Shown here: positions 25,706-35,302 of the stretch, piece by piece | Layout: each line of letters opens with the position of its first letter | Numbering within the stretch: position 1 is the first letter of the stretch | NCBI GenBank assembly: GCA_903832625.1 | Contig: CAILCI010000036.1 | Span: 1 to 43,444, forward strand | DNA from: an uncultured Burkholderiales bacterium | GTDB taxonomy: Bacteria > Pseudomonadota > Gammaproteobacteria > Burkholderiales > Burkholderiaceae_C | Direction of reading: 5' to 3' | Length of the DNA stretch: 43,444 nucleotides | Position numbers and translations under genes: made by a program | Notes under the pieces: model-generated | Seen by the model: only the letters and a program-made list of their open reading frames with translations | Told to the model about the DNA's origin: nothing | Databases searched by the model: none

Positions 25706-27016
25706 ATGGCTGTGACTGTTGAAACCTTGGAAAAACTGGAGCGCAAAATCTCTTTTACGCTGCCCGTGGAAGTGATCTCCAAGGAAGTGGATACGCGTTT
25801 GAAAAGCTTGGCTCGCAAAGTCAAGGTCGATGGTTTCCGTCCCGGCAAAGTGCCGATGAACATCGTGGCGCAACGCTACGGCTACTCGGTTCACTACGAA
25901 GTCATGAATGACAAAGTGGGTCAGTTGTTCAGCGAAGCCGCCAACGAAGCCAAATTGCGTGTCGCAGGCCAGCCCCGTATTTCTGAAAAAGAAGGCGCAC
26001 CCGAAGGTCAAATGCAGTTTGACGCGGTGTTTGAGGTCTATCCTGAAGTCAAGTTTGCAGAGCTCGCCGGCATTGAAGTCGAAAAAGCCTCTGCCGAAGT
26101 GACTGACGAAGCCATTGACAAAACCATTGAAATTTTGCGCAAACAACGCCGCAGCTTCGCGCAACGCGGCTTGAACAGCGGTGCTGAAGACAGCGACCGC
26201 GTCACCATTGACTTCGAAGGCAAAATCGACGGCGAACCCTTTCAAGGCGGCAAAGCCGAAGACTTCCAGTTCTTGCTGGGCGAAGGCCAAATGCTCAAAG
26301 AATTCGAAGACGCAGTGCGCGGCATGAAGTCAGGCGAGAGCAAAACATTCCCCTTGAGCTTCCCCGCCGACTACCACGGCAAAGACGTGGCTGGCAAACA
26401 AGCCGACTTCTTGGTGACCTTGAAGAAAGTCGAAGCCGCCCATTTGCCCGAAGTGACAGATGAATTGGCCAAGTCTTTGGGCGTGGCTGATGCCACCGTG
26501 GCGGGCTTGCGCGAAGACATCAAGAAAAACTTGGAGCGTGAAGTCAAATTCCGCTTGGCAGGTCGCAACAAACAAGCTGCATTGGACGCTGTCGTGGCCA
26601 AAGCCGAACTCGACTTGCCCAACGCCAGCGTGCAAGCTGAGTTGGAACGCATGGTTGAAGGCGCACGTGCTGACCTCAAACAACGCGGCATCAAAGACGC
26701 GGACAAAGCGCCTATTCCTGAAGACATCTTCCGCCCACAAGCCGAAAAACGCGTGCGTTTGGGCTTGGTCGTGGCTGAATTGGTGCGCAACAACGAATTG
26801 CACGCCACGGCAGAGCAAATCAAAGCCCACATCCAAGAATTGGCCGCCAGCTACGAAAAACCTGAAGATGTGGTGCGTTGGTACTACAGCGACATGGAGC
26901 GTTTGGGACAAGTTGAAGCCGTGGTCATTGAAAATAACGTGACTGACTTCATCTACTCCAAAGCCAAAGTGACCGACAAAGCAGTGTCCTTTGACGAATT
27001 GATGGGTCAATCCTGA
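25706..27016 (+). CDS. tig: Trigger factor (ribosome-bound chaperone/prolyl isomerase)
   Basis: A 436-residue chaperone that binds nascent chains at the ribosome exit tunnel. The N-terminal ribosome-docking signature GFRPGKVP is at about 45-52, the FKBP-type isomerase domain at about 160-245 ([26 protein letters not shown]), and the helical C-terminal arms follow. AGGAG before the ATG supports the start. It leads the tig-clpP-clpX-lon block. Confidence 0.97.
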   Translation: MAVTVETLEKLERKISFTLPVEVISKEVDTRLKSLARKVKVDGFRPGKVPMNIVAQRYGYSVHYEVMNDKVGQLFSEAANEAKLRVAGQPRISEKEGAPEGQMQFDAVFEVYPEVKFAELAGIEVEKASAEVTDEAIDKTIEILRKQRRSFAQRGLNSGAEDSDRVTIDFEGKIDGEPFQGGKAEDFQFLLGEGQMLKEFEDAVRGMKSGESKTFPLSFPADYHGKDVAGKQADFLVTLKKVEAAHLPEVTDELAKSLGVADATVAGLREDIKKNLEREVKFRLAGRNKQAALDAVVAKAELDLPNASVQAELERMVEGARADLKQRGIKDADKAPIPEDIFRPQAEKRVRLGLVVAELVRNNELHATAEQIKAHIQELAASYEKPEDVVRWYYSDMERLGQVEAVVIENNVTDFIYSKAKVTDKAVSFDELMGQS

Positions 27017-27039
27017 TCTACACCCCACAAGGAAACAAC

Positions 27040-27648
27040 ATGAGCGCATTGGACACACAAGGCCTGGGCATGATCCCGATGGTCATTGAGCAGTCAGGCC
27101 GCGGTGAGCGGTCTTACGATATTTATTCGCGTTTGCTCAAAGAACGTGTGATTTTCTTGGTCGGCCCAGTCAACGACCAAACCGCCAACTTGGTGGTGGC
27201 GCAGTTGTTGTTCTTGGAGAGCGAAAACCCTGACAAAGACATTTCGCTCTACATCAACTCTCCCGGCGGTTCGGTGAGTGCTGGCATGTCGATTTTCGAC
27301 ACCATGAACTTCATCAAACCCGCAGTCTCAACGCTTTGCATCGGCATGGCGGCGAGCATGGGCGCGTTTTTGTTGGCCGCAGGCGAGAAGGGCAAGCGTT
27401 TTTCATTGCCCAACTCCAAGGTCATGATTCACCAACCTTTGGGCGGTGCCCAAGGCCAAGCCACTGAAATTGAGATTCAGGCGCGTGAAATCTTGAAAAC
27501 CCGTGAGCAGCTCAACAAAATCTTGGCTGAACGCACCGGCCAGCCGCTGGACAAAATTGAGCGTGATACGGAGCGTGACTACTTTTTGAGCGCTGCCGAG
27601 GCTAAAGATTACGGCCTGATTGACGAAGTCATCAACAAGCGTCCCTGA
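27040..27648 (+). CDS. clpP: ATP-dependent Clp protease proteolytic subunit
   Basis: A 202-residue serine protease that forms the double-ring chamber fed by ClpX. The catalytic triad Ser106 (GMAASMGAF), His131 (MIHQP) and Asp180 (ERDYFLSA) has the same spacing as in E. coli. The N-terminal [18 protein letters not shown] is probably trimmed by self-processing. AAGGAAAC before the ATG is the ribosome binding site. It follows tig by 23 bases; a hairpin separates it from clpX. Confidence 0.97.
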   Translation: MSALDTQGLGMIPMVIEQSGRGERSYDIYSRLLKERVIFLVGPVNDQTANLVVAQLLFLESENPDKDISLYINSPGGSVSAGMSIFDTMNFIKPAVSTLCIGMAASMGAFLLAAGEKGKRFSLPNSKVMIHQPLGGAQGQATEIEIQAREILKTREQLNKILAERTGQPLDKIERDTERDYFLSAAEAKDYGLIDEVINKRP

Positions 27649-27667
27649 TTTTTAGAATCTGGTTTGG

Positions 27668-27719
27668 CGGCGTTTGAACCTGCCTTGAGGGCAGGGCAAG
27701 CGCCGTTTTGTTTTTTTGT
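27668..27719 (+). terminator. Hairpin with T-run between clpP and clpX
   Basis: An inner stem CCTGCC/GGCAGG (loop TTGAG) and an outer stem CGGCG/CGCCG are followed by TTTTG and seven T. It looks like an intrinsic terminator, probably a partial one that lowers clpX and lon expression relative to clpP. clpX would also need its own promoter in the same short spacer. Confidence 0.7.
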
Positions 27720-27757
27720 ATCATCACCCATACAAGAGTTTTGTAAAGATTTCACAC

Positions 27758-29023
27758 ATGGCTGACAAAAAAGGCTCATCTGGCGAGAAAACGCTGTACT
27801 GCTCGTTTTGCGGCAAGAGCCAACACGAGGTCAAAAAACTCATCGCAGGCCCGTCTATCTTTATTTGTGACGAATGCATTGACTTGTGTAACGAAATCAT
27901 CCGCGACGAGTTGCCGGTTGACGAAATCAAAGACGGTGCCAAGCGCGATTTGCCCACGCCCGCAGAAATCAAGGCCAATTTGGACAATTACGTCATTGGT
28001 CAAGAGTTCGCAAAGCGCACGCTGGCCGTTGCCGTCTACAACCACTACAAACGTCTCAAGCACAAGCAAGACGCCAAAAAAGACGATGTCGAGCTCTCCA
28101 AAAGCAATATTTTGCTGATTGGCCCCACAGGTTCGGGCAAAACTTTGCTGGCGCAAACCTTGGCGCGCATGTTGGACGTGCCTTTTGTCATGGCCGACGC
28201 CACCACCTTGACCGAAGCCGGTTATGTGGGCGAGGACGTGGAGAACATCATTCAAAAGTTGCTGCAAAGCTGCAACTACGATGTTGATCGCGCCCAGCGC
28301 GGTATTGTCTACATCGACGAAATTGACAAAATTTCTCGCAAATCGGACAACCCGTCCATCACCCGTGACGTCTCGGGCGAGGGCGTGCAACAGGCCTTGC
28401 TCAAACTGATCGAAGGCACGATGGCCAGCATTCCGCCCCAAGGCGGACGCAAGCATCCCAACCAAGACTTTTTGCAAATCGACACGACCAACATCTTGTT
28501 CATTTGCGGCGGCGCGTTTGCGGGCTTGGAAAAAGTCATCGAGAGCCGCACCGAGGCGTCAGGCATTGGTTTTGGCGCGACTGTCAAAAGCAAGCTCAAC
28601 CGCAGTCTGACCGATGTGTTTGGCGAAGTTGAACCACAAGACATCATCAAATTCGGCCTCATTCCAGAGTTGGTAGGGCGTATGCCCGTGGTGGCGACCT
28701 TGGCTGAACTGACCGAAGACGCCTTGTTGCAAATCTTGACCGAACCGAAAAACGCTTTGGTCAAGCAATACAACAAACTGTTCATGATGGAGGGCGCGGA
28801 GCTTGAAATTCGCCCCACCGCGCTGCGCGCCATTGCCAAAAAAGCCTTGGCCAGAAAAACAGGTGCACGCGGACTGCGTTCTATCCTTGAACAAGCGCTG
28901 ATTGACACCATGTTCGAGTTACCCAACCTCAACAATGTTGAGAAAGTGGTGGTGGAAGATTCCACCATCGAAGAAAACAAGCCGCCGCTGATGGTCTACC
29001 GAGAGGCCGCCAAAAAGGCTTGA
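27758..29023 (+). CDS. clpX: ATP-dependent Clp protease ATP-binding subunit ClpX
   Basis: A 421-residue AAA+ unfoldase that feeds tagged proteins into ClpP. The N-terminal zinc domain uses Cys15, Cys18, Cys37 and Cys40. Walker A GPTGSGKT is at 122-129 and Walker [10 protein letters not shown] follows. The pore loop GYVGED, the ClpP-binding IGF loop (ASGIGFGA) and the sensor motifs are intact. The start [15 protein letters not shown] is the family form; the frame is open 42 bases further upstream but that part crosses the terminator. Confidence 0.97.
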   Translation: MADKKGSSGEKTLYCSFCGKSQHEVKKLIAGPSIFICDECIDLCNEIIRDELPVDEIKDGAKRDLPTPAEIKANLDNYVIGQEFAKRTLAVAVYNHYKRLKHKQDAKKDDVELSKSNILLIGPTGSGKTLLAQTLARMLDVPFVMADATTLTEAGYVGEDVENIIQKLLQSCNYDVDRAQRGIVYIDEIDKISRKSDNPSITRDVSGEGVQQALLKLIEGTMASIPPQGGRKHPNQDFLQIDTTNILFICGGAFAGLEKVIESRTEASGIGFGATVKSKLNRSLTDVFGEVEPQDIIKFGLIPELVGRMPVVATLAELTEDALLQILTEPKNALVKQYNKLFMMEGAELEIRPTALRAIAKKALARKTGARGLRSILEQALIDTMFELPNLNNVEKVVVEDSTIEENKPPLMVYREAAKKA

Positions 29024-29081
29024 CGATTGATTTTTGGGGCAGCACACAGGTGTCTGTCCCTTTTTATTGGAAGGTTTGACC

Positions 29082-31496
29082 ATGTCTGGACATCCCCCTT
29101 TGCCCGCTGTTGCGATGGATTTGCCCATGTTGCCTTTGCGCGATGTGGTGGTCTTTCCGCACATGGTGATTCCTCTGTTTGTGGGACGCCCAAAGAGCAT
29201 CAAAGCGCTTGAGGCGGCCATGACCAGCGATAGACGCATCATGTTGGTCGCGCAAAAAGCCGCTGCCAAAGACGAGCCTACCGTGGGCGATATGTTTGAG
29301 ATGGGCTGCGTCTCCACCATCTTGCAAATGCTCAAACTGCCCGATGGCACAGTCAAAGTCTTGGTCGAGGGACAGCAGCGGGCACATGTCAACGGCATCG
29401 AAGACGGCGAATCCCATTTTGTGGCTCACCTCACGCCGGTTGAAACACAAGCCGACGGCAATGAATCCGAGGTGGAGGCCCTGCGCCGCGCCGTCATGCA
29501 GCAGTTTGACCAATACGTCAAACTGAACAAAAAAATCCCGCCTGAAATTTTGACTTCCATCGTCAGCATTGACGACTCAGGCCGCTTGGCCGACACCATT
29601 GCTGCGCACTTGCCGCTCAAGCTGGAAAACAAACAGTTGGTGCTCGACTTGGCTTCGGTGCGTGATCGCCTTGAAAATCTCTACGAACAACTCGAGCGTG
29701 AAGTTGAGATTTTGAACGTGGACAAAAAAATCCGTGGCCGCGTCAAGCGCCAAATGGAGAAAAACCAGCGCGATTTCTACCTCAACGAACAAGTCAAAGC
29801 CATTCAAAAAGAGCTGGGCGAAGGCGAAGAGGGCGCGGACATTGAAGAGGTTGAGAAAAAAATCAAGGCCGCCCGTATGCCCCAAGAGGCACGCAAAAAG
29901 GCCGACGCTGAGTTGAAAAAACTCAAACTCATGTCGCCCATGTCGGCCGAAGCCACGGTGGTGCGCAACTACATTGATGTGCTCGTCGGCTTGCCTTGGC
30001 ACAAGAAAACCAAAATCAAACACGACCTGGGCAATGCCGAAGGCGTGTTGAACGAAGACCACTTTGGTTTGGAAAAAGTCAAAGACCGCATTCTTGAATA
30101 TCTTGCTGTGCAACAGCGTGTGGACAAGGTCAAAGCACCGATTCTGTGCTTGGTGGGGCCACCCGGCGTGGGCAAAACCTCGCTTGGGCAATCCATTGCC
30201 AAAGCCACAGGGCGCAAGTATGTGCGCATGGCCTTGGGCGGAATGCGTGACGAAGCCGAAATTCGTGGCCATCGCCGCACCTACATTGGCGCCATGCCGG
30301 GCAAGGTGTTGCAAAGCTTGACCAAAGTCGGCACGCGCAATCCTTTGTTCTTGTTGGATGAGATCGACAAGCTGGGCACCGATTTTCGTGGCGACCCTTC
30401 CAGCGCTTTGCTGGAGGTGCTCGATCCTGAACAAAACAACAAGTTTGGCGACCACTATGTGGAAGTCGATTACGACTTGAGCGATGTGATGTTTGTGGCG
30501 ACATCCAACAGCATGAACATCCCGCCCGCGCTGCTTGACCGCATGGAAGTCATTCGTTTGTCGGGGTACACCGAGGACGAAAAAACCAACATTGCCATCA
30601 AGTATTTGCTGCCCAAACAGTTGAAAAACAACGGCGTCAAAGAAGAAGAGCTGGCGGTGGACGAGGACGCGGTGCGCGACATTGTGCGCTACTACACCCG
30701 CGAAGCGGGCGTGCGCTCGCTCGAACGCGAATTGTCCAAAATTTGCCGCAAAGTCGTCAAAGCCTTGTTGCTCAAGCAAATGCAGCCCCAAGTCAAAGTC
30801 ACTTCCAAGAATTTGGATGAGTTCTTGGGCGTTCGCAAATACAACTATGGCCGCGCCGAAGCGCAAAACCAAGTGGGTCAAGTGGTGGGCTTGGCGTGGA
30901 CCGAGGTGGGTGGCGATTTGCTGACCATTGAAGCCGCCGTCATGACCGGCAAAGGCACCATCACCCGCACCGGCTCGCTGGGCGATGTGATGAAAGAATC
31001 GGTCGAAGCTGCCCGCACGGTGGTGCGCAGCCGCGCTCGCTTGCTGGGCATTGCCGACGACTTGCTGGAAAAACGCGACATCCACATTCACGTACCCGAT
31101 GGCGCAACGCCCAAAGATGGCCCCAGCGCAGGTGCAGCCATGACCACGGCCTTGGTGTCTGCCTTGACGGGCATTCCTGTGCGCGCCGACGTGGCCATGA
31201 CGGGGGAAATTACCCTGCGCGGCGAAGTCACGGCCATTGGCGGTTTGAAAGAAAAACTGTTGGCGGCTTTGCGTGGTGGCATCAAAACGGTGTTGATTCC
31301 AGAAGAGAACGTCAAAGACCTACAAGAGATTCCAGAAAACGTGAAAAACGGACTGGAAATCGTGCCGGTCAAGTGGATAGACAAAGTGCTGGAAATCGCT
31401 CTGGAGCGCTTGCCAACCCCTTTGCCGGATGACGCGCCTGTGGTGGCTGCCACAGCGGACGCCGCCGCCGTCAAAGCCGAGGCAGTGAAACACTGA
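29082..31496 (+). CDS. lon: ATP-dependent protease Lon
   Basis: An 804-residue cytosolic protease for misfolded and regulatory proteins. A LON substrate-binding domain (about 12-200) and coiled coil (about 205-285) precede the AAA+ module with Walker A GPPGVGKT (359-366), and the C-terminal protease domain has the Ser682/Lys725 dyad (GPSAG and GGLKEK), 43 residues apart as in E. coli. The ending is Ala-rich. GGAAGG ten bases before the ATG supports the start at MSGHPPL. It closes the quality-control block and is followed by tRNA-Gly. Confidence 0.97.
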   Translation: MSGHPPLPAVAMDLPMLPLRDVVVFPHMVIPLFVGRPKSIKALEAAMTSDRRIMLVAQKAAAKDEPTVGDMFEMGCVSTILQMLKLPDGTVKVLVEGQQRAHVNGIEDGESHFVAHLTPVETQADGNESEVEALRRAVMQQFDQYVKLNKKIPPEILTSIVSIDDSGRLADTIAAHLPLKLENKQLVLDLASVRDRLENLYEQLEREVEILNVDKKIRGRVKRQMEKNQRDFYLNEQVKAIQKELGEGEEGADIEEVEKKIKAARMPQEARKKADAELKKLKLMSPMSAEATVVRNYIDVLVGLPWHKKTKIKHDLGNAEGVLNEDHFGLEKVKDRILEYLAVQQRVDKVKAPILCLVGPPGVGKTSLGQSIAKATGRKYVRMALGGMRDEAEIRGHRRTYIGAMPGKVLQSLTKVGTRNPLFLLDEIDKLGTDFRGDPSSALLEVLDPEQNNKFGDHYVEVDYDLSDVMFVATSNSMNIPPALLDRMEVIRLSGYTEDEKTNIAIKYLLPKQLKNNGVKEEELAVDEDAVRDIVRYYTREAGVRSLERELSKICRKVVKALLLKQMQPQVKVTSKNLDEFLGVRKYNYGRAEAQNQVGQVVGLAWTEVGGDLLTIEAAVMTGKGTITRTGSLGDVMKESVEAARTVVRSRARLLGIADDLLEKRDIHIHVPDGATPKDGPSAGAAMTTALVSALTGIPVRADVAMTGEITLRGEVTAIGGLKEKLLAALRGGIKTVLIPEENVKDLQEIPENVKNGLEIVPVKWIDKVLEIALERLPTPLPDDAPVVAATADAAAVKAEAVKH

Positions 31497-31535
31497 TTTT
31501 TTGCCTCTGCGTCACAGGAGAAGCAAAAAATGCGT

Positions 31536-31541
31536 TACAAT
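31536..31541 (+). promoter_or_regulatory. Candidate -10 box of tRNA-Gly(GCC)
   Basis: TACAAT lies 10 bases before the tRNA 5' end, the same spacing and the same hexamer as at the other glycine tRNA in this window. A -35 box is not obvious. Confidence 0.45.
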
Positions 31542-31551
31542 GACAGCTTCT

Positions 31552-31627
31552 GCGGGAATAGCTCAGTTGGTAGAGCGCAACCTTGCCAAGGTTGAGGTCG
31601 CGAGTTCGAGCCTCGTTTCCCGCTCCA
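31552..31627 (+). tRNA. tRNA-Gly (anticodon GCC)
   Basis: A 76-base tRNA with encoded CCA: acceptor GCGGGAA/TTCCCGC, D arm GCTCAGTTGGTAGAGC, anticodon stem-loop CAACC-TTGCCAA-GGTTG (34-36 GCC), T arm GAGTTCGAGCCTC. It lies between lon and tRNA-Cys. Confidence 0.96.
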
Positions 31628-31632
31628 AATAA

Positions 31633-31660
31633 AAAAAGGGAAGCAACGGCTTCCCTTTTT
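31633..31660 (+). terminator. Intrinsic terminator after tRNA-Gly(GCC)
   Basis: Stem AAAGGGAAGC/GCTTCCCTTT with a 4-base loop (AACG), preceded by A-tract and followed by T-run, located five bases after the tRNA 3' end. Because tRNA-Cys follows ten bases later, either read-through is partial or tRNA-Cys has its own promoter. Confidence 0.8.
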
Positions 31661-31670
31661 CATCCATCAC

Positions 31671-31744
31671 GGCGCGATAGCAAAGCGGTTATGCACCGGA
31701 TTGCAAATCCGTGTAGGTCGGTTCGACTCCGGCTCGCGCCTCCA
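31671..31744 (+). tRNA. tRNA-Cys (anticodon GCA)
   Basis: A 74-base tRNA with encoded CCA: acceptor GGCGCGA/TCGCGCC, D arm GCAAAGCGGTTATGC, anticodon loop TTGCAAA (34-36 GCA) on stem CCGGA/TCCGT-like arms, T arm GGTTCGACTCC. Confidence 0.95.
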
Positions 31745-31752
31745 TATAAATC

Positions 31753-31783
31753 AAGCACTTAGCGCAATCTAAGTGCTTTTTTT
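31753..31783 (+). terminator. Intrinsic terminator after tRNA-Cys
   Basis: Nine-base perfect stem AAGCACTTA/TAAGTGCTT with an 8-base loop and a run of seven T in 31777-31783. It ends the tRNA region and protects the convergent small gene that follows. Confidence 0.85.
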
Positions 31784-31809
31784 GTGCCAGAAATGAAACT
31801 AGACTTCGA

Positions 31810-32016
31810 CTATTGAAGCGGCCGAATGGCGTTCTCAATATTCATAAATATAGGCCTTCCATCTGGCGTGTTGAGAGGAATGACTTTTTCCTGCTCACCA
31901 GCTTTGGCTGGAATCAATGCGCATAGGCTAGGGCTTGTGCGAAGTTCCCCATTCAATTCCACTTCGATCACGGCAATCACCAGTTGAACGTCTGACAATA
32001 TTTCTTTGACTCTCAT
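31810..32016 (-). CDS. Small protein of unknown function (68 residues)
   Basis: I do not recognise this protein. It begins MRVKEILSDVQLVIAVIEVE and has no signal peptide or clear membrane helix, although residues 10-20 are hydrophobic. A single Cys lies in PSLCALIP. The strong ribosome binding site AAGGAG, five bases before the ATG, argues that it is real. It stands alone between the tRNA-Cys terminator and a divergent cryptochrome gene. A longer start (GTG, 32022) adds only two residues. Confidence 0.55.
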   Translation of the reverse strand: MRVKEILSDVQLVIAVIEVELNGELRTSPSLCALIPAKAGEQEKVIPLNTPDGRPIFMNIENAIRPLQ

Positions 32017-32089
32017 GTGCACTCCTTGAATTTTCTGGGGTGAGGGGAAGCAATGTGGGCATGTTTGATCTAGCCATCATTACGGATGC

Positions 32090-32101
32090 GGTAGGCCTAC
32101 C
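32090..32101. promoter_or_regulatory. Perfect 12-base palindrome upstream of the DASH cryptochrome
   Basis: GGTAGGCCTACC lies in the 210-base divergent spacer, 125 bases before the cryptochrome start and 74 bases upstream of the small gene. Its symmetry would suit a dimeric regulator acting on one or both genes, but no regulator gene is near and the site may be chance. Confidence 0.3.
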
Positions 32102-32226
32102 TGCGCCTAACCAGCAACTATAGCTTTAGGGCGGGATTAGACCTTGGAGCATTTCAGTGTGAAGGCCAACCTTGTCGGCTATTGGACATGGCGCTCTTGT
32201 AGCGTCCCATACACTGCTGCACACAT

Positions 32227-33555
32227 ATGACAACATCACAAGCTCCCTCTGGCGTGATTTATTGGTTCAGAAACGACCTGCGCCTGCACGACAACCCCGC
32301 CTTGCGTCATGCCATTGCGCTGGCTGATGATCACAATACTTGGCTGCTGCCGGTTTACGTTCACGACACCGCACTGAAGCTGACCAGCCCTTGGGGCTTT
32401 GTTCGCACCAGTGATCACCGCCTTGCTTGGACTGAAATGGCGGTGAGCGATGTGAGGCGGCAATTGGCTGGGTTGGGAAGCCATTTGCTGCAAATCACTG
32501 GCGATCCCAGTGATGTGTTGGCCGAATTGATGGCGCGCCTCAGCGCCCGCACCTTGGTGTGCGAGGAGATTGCCGCACCCTATGAGCAGGCTCATATTCG
32601 CGCCCTTCAAAAACATGGACTGGATGTGCAAACGGTGTGGCAATCCACGCTGATGGCGCCTGAGCAACTGCCCTTCGCGCCGAAAGATGTACCCGACGAG
32701 TTTTCTAGTTTTCGACGTGCAGTTGAGCGCCACAAGTTCAACCCAGCGCAACCAGCGTCTTCCATCACGCGTATGCCTATCTTGCCAGCGCACCCATCGC
32801 TTGATGGGTTGGCAACGACACCCAGCGCATCTCATACATTCGCTCCGCTGAACGACCCTCGCTCGGCTTTTCCTTGGTCGCAACCTGCGTTTCATGGCGG
32901 TGAATGTGCTGCCCTTGCACACTTGCAGAATTACTGCAGCCGTGGTTTGCCGCACAGCTACAAGGCCACGCGCAACGGGCTTTATGGGGCTGATTACTCT
33001 ACCAAGTGGTCACCTTGGTTGGCCACAGGTGCACTGTCTCCTCGCCAAGCGTGGGCTGCCATTCAGGCTTTTGAGTCAGAGCATGGCGCCACAGAAAGCA
33101 CGTATTGGATCGGCTTCGAATTGTTGTGGCGCGACCACTTCCGCTGGTTGCACCATAAATACGGTGAGCGCATGTATTGGCAACGAGGTTTGTCAGACGC
33201 ACCATTGCAAGCTCAAACGCACAACGCACGCGGCTTCGAACGCTGGTGTAGCGGGCAAACAGGCCACGCGCTGATCGATGCAGGCATGCGCGAGCTCAAT
33301 GCCACAGGCTATTCGTCCAACCGCTTGCGACAAAACCTGGCGAGTTATTTGATTCACGATTTACGCTGCGATTGGCGTGTCGGTGCGGCATGGTTTGAAG
33401 CGCAGTTGATTGACTTTGATGTTTACAACAACCAAGGTAACTGGTTGTACCTGAGCGGCCGCGGAACAGATCCCAGAGGGTCTAGACGCTTCAATCCGGA
33501 CAAGCAAGCCAATGACTATGACGCCGATGGGGCTTACCGCAGGCTCTGGAAGTAA
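32227..33555 (+). CDS. DASH-type cryptochrome / photolyase-family flavoprotein
   Basis: A 442-residue blue-light flavoprotein. The photolyase N-terminal fold starts with IYWFRNDLRLHDNPALRHA; the FAD domain holds YKATRNGLYGADYSTKWSPWLATGALSPRQ and WRDHFRWLHHKYG, and the end VYNNQGNWLYLSGRGTDPRG plus FNPDKQANDYDADGAY. FAPKDVPDEFSSFRRAVE in the linker is characteristic of CRY-DASH. These proteins repair cyclobutane dimers in single-stranded DNA and may also signal. Likely cytosolic. No ribosome binding site is clear before the ATG. Confidence 0.85.
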   Translation: MTTSQAPSGVIYWFRNDLRLHDNPALRHAIALADDHNTWLLPVYVHDTALKLTSPWGFVRTSDHRLAWTEMAVSDVRRQLAGLGSHLLQITGDPSDVLAELMARLSARTLVCEEIAAPYEQAHIRALQKHGLDVQTVWQSTLMAPEQLPFAPKDVPDEFSSFRRAVERHKFNPAQPASSITRMPILPAHPSLDGLATTPSASHTFAPLNDPRSAFPWSQPAFHGGECAALAHLQNYCSRGLPHSYKATRNGLYGADYSTKWSPWLATGALSPRQAWAAIQAFESEHGATESTYWIGFELLWRDHFRWLHHKYGERMYWQRGLSDAPLQAQTHNARGFERWCSGQTGHALIDAGMRELNATGYSSNRLRQNLASYLIHDLRCDWRVGAAWFEAQLIDFDVYNNQGNWLYLSGRGTDPRGSRRFNPDKQANDYDADGAYRRLWK

Positions 33556-33599
33556 GCCTCTGGCTTTCTACAACACATGGGACAGGTTGACTGACGATC

Positions 33600-34382
33600 T
33601 CAACTAAAAACCATGCCACCATCCATGTGGATGGATTGTCCAGTCATGCCCCGCGCGCCTTGCGAGGCCAAGAAAACCGCCATTTGGGCAATTTCTTGAG
33701 GCTGCATCATGCGACCCAGAGGCACGCGCGAAAGGGCGGCTTTTTCAAAATCTTCAATCGATGTACCCGCGCTGTGTGAGGCTTGTGCCTTGAGTTCATC
33801 GAGCATGTCGGTCTCAACAAAGCCTGGGCAAATGGCATTGACCGTGACTTGGTAGGCGCTGGCTTCTAGAGCGACGCAGCGTGTCAATCCGACAACCGCG
33901 TGTTTGCTGACGTTGTAGGCGCTTTGGTTGCGAGATCCCCATTTGCCGGCTGTTGAGGCAATGTTGATGATGCTGCCGCTTCGGCGTTGCTGCATGGGCG
34001 TGAGGCAGGCTTGAGTGAAATGCAAAACGCCAAACAAATTGACGTCAAGCATGTCTTGGAAATCTTGGGTGCTGTAGTCGAGAAAAGGTTTCGAACGATA
34101 AACCCCAGCGTTGTTTACCAAGACATCGATGTGACCAAATTTACTTTGAGTTTTTTCAACTGCCTCAAAACAGGCTGCACGGTCGGTGACGTCTAAGGCC
34201 AGCGTCAAGACGCGTTGTGCGTCGAGTTGTAGTTCATCGGCCAATGCATCGAGTTGAGTTTTGTTTCTTGCGATCAAACACAGCGCAGCGCCTTCGTTTG
34301 CGAAAGCTTGCGCAATGCTGCGTCCAATGCCACGACTGGCACCCGTGATGATGGCCACAGAGTTTTGTAGTTGGGCTTGCAA
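33600..34382 (-). CDS. Short-chain dehydrogenase/reductase (3-oxoacyl-ACP reductase / 3-hydroxybutyrate dehydrogenase type)
   Basis: A 260-residue SDR with TGASRGIG, NNAG, and the catalytic Ser in IASTAG plus YNVSK. The start is TTG, supported by CGGAG six bases upstream and the absence of any internal ATG before the cofactor motif. ICPGFVETDML and MTGQSIHMDGGM are typical of FabG and 3-hydroxybutyrate dehydrogenase relatives; the exact substrate is open. It is the last gene of a same-strand run behind sbtA and the DUF6671 gene (56-base gap). Confidence 0.85.
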   Translation of the reverse strand: MQAQLQNSVAIITGASRGIGRSIAQAFANEGAALCLIARNKTQLDALADELQLDAQRVLTLALDVTDRAACFEAVEKTQSKFGHIDVLVNNAGVYRSKPFLDYSTQDFQDMLDVNLFGVLHFTQACLTPMQQRRSGSIINIASTAGKWGSRNQSAYNVSKHAVVGLTRCVALEASAYQVTVNAICPGFVETDMLDELKAQASHSAGTSIEDFEKAALSRVPLGRMMQPQEIAQMAVFLASQGARGMTGQSIHMDGGMVFS

Positions 34383-34438
34383 TTTCGTCTCCGATGTATG
34401 GTTTTCTGAGTTGGCTTTTTTTTGGTTGCCTGATTCTG

Positions 34439-35281
34439 CTATGGATTACAAACATCACATATTGAAGCATCTGCCAAATGTTGGAGGGGCAATTCTTCAT
34501 ACTGGGTATGAAGACAGGATGGGCAATGCCATTGTTGAGCAATTGCACCTCTTGTTTTATTGCCGCACGACTGGCAAGGCAGGCCAGCTATTGTCTTGTT
34601 GATCCAATAGCCTGGGGAGTCACATTGTGGACAAAGCGATTTCAATTGCCGCAAAAGGTCCTTCAACGCATTGCGAATCACGCCTTGGCGAGTTGGGTTG
34701 CCAAAGGCTCGCAAATCGTTTTCTATCCATAGCATGCTGTTGGGTGCTGCTTTTTTTATTTCCCTAAAAGCATCCACCAGCGCGGCTCTGTCTTTTAAAC
34801 CCTTGTGAATTTTTGTGTGGTGTTGATCCTCAGAACGCAGGTTGAGGTAGTGAGATGGAAATTGCGCTTCACTGGCAAAACTATCCAACTGTTCCAAAGT
34901 CTCTATGAGTTTGCTAGAACTTTGCGCAGGACCTTGCGCCACGCCCTTTATTTCGAGTTGTCGCTCCTCGTCCACCCACAGCAACAACTCAGTATTCCAA
35001 GGCATCAAGCCGCCAAAGGGGTCTGCGCCAAAAGCGCCCTCGCTGGCCAGGCCAATGCGCAATTGCGTCAGCGACATGCCTATTTTTGCTTTTTGTCTGG
35101 CGGCATCGAGTTGGGAGCCTTGGCGTTGGATGTCGCCGGTGAAGGTTCCTAATTGATCTGTGTCATAGGCGTCGGTGTGAATGAGGCGACAGCCCAGTTG
35201 TTCTTCCAACGCATCCCTGACCAAGGATTCTTTGCCGTGTTGGGTGAGGAATGCGACACCTTGGTTGTGGTATTTGGTCAT
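34439..35281 (-). CDS. DUF6671 family protein with zinc-ribbon tail
   Basis: A 280-residue protein fitting the DUF6671 family: VAFLTQHGKES near the start, DTDQLGTFTGDIQRQGSQLDAA (33-54 region) and LASEGAFGADPFGG. The last 70 residues hold four CxxC pairs (CPQC, CQSC, CPSC, CDVC), which should bind one or two zinc ions. It has no signal peptide. Function is unknown. Its place 21 bases after sbtA in the same direction may mean cotranscription. It lacks a clear ribosome binding site. Confidence 0.75.
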   Translation of the reverse strand: MTKYHNQGVAFLTQHGKESLVRDALEEQLGCRLIHTDAYDTDQLGTFTGDIQRQGSQLDAARQKAKIGMSLTQLRIGLASEGAFGADPFGGLMPWNTELLLWVDEERQLEIKGVAQGPAQSSSKLIETLEQLDSFASEAQFPSHYLNLRSEDQHHTKIHKGLKDRAALVDAFREIKKAAPNSMLWIENDLRAFGNPTRQGVIRNALKDLLRQLKSLCPQCDSPGYWINKTIAGLPCQSCGNKTRGAIAQQWHCPSCLHTQYEELPLQHLADASICDVCNP

Positions 35282-35302
35282 ATCAGTTTGGGGTGATGCA
35301 CT

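Noticed and set aside
25469-26290. Minus-strand open frame across tRNA-Leu and the start of tig
   Set aside because: It includes a tRNA read in antisense and mirrors tig; no motif is visible.
29577-31091. A 504-codon open frame on the minus strand inside lon
   Set aside because: It mirrors the lon reading frame, gives a composition rich in His, Gln and Phe without any recognisable motif, and lon is complete and certain. It is a shadow of codon bias.
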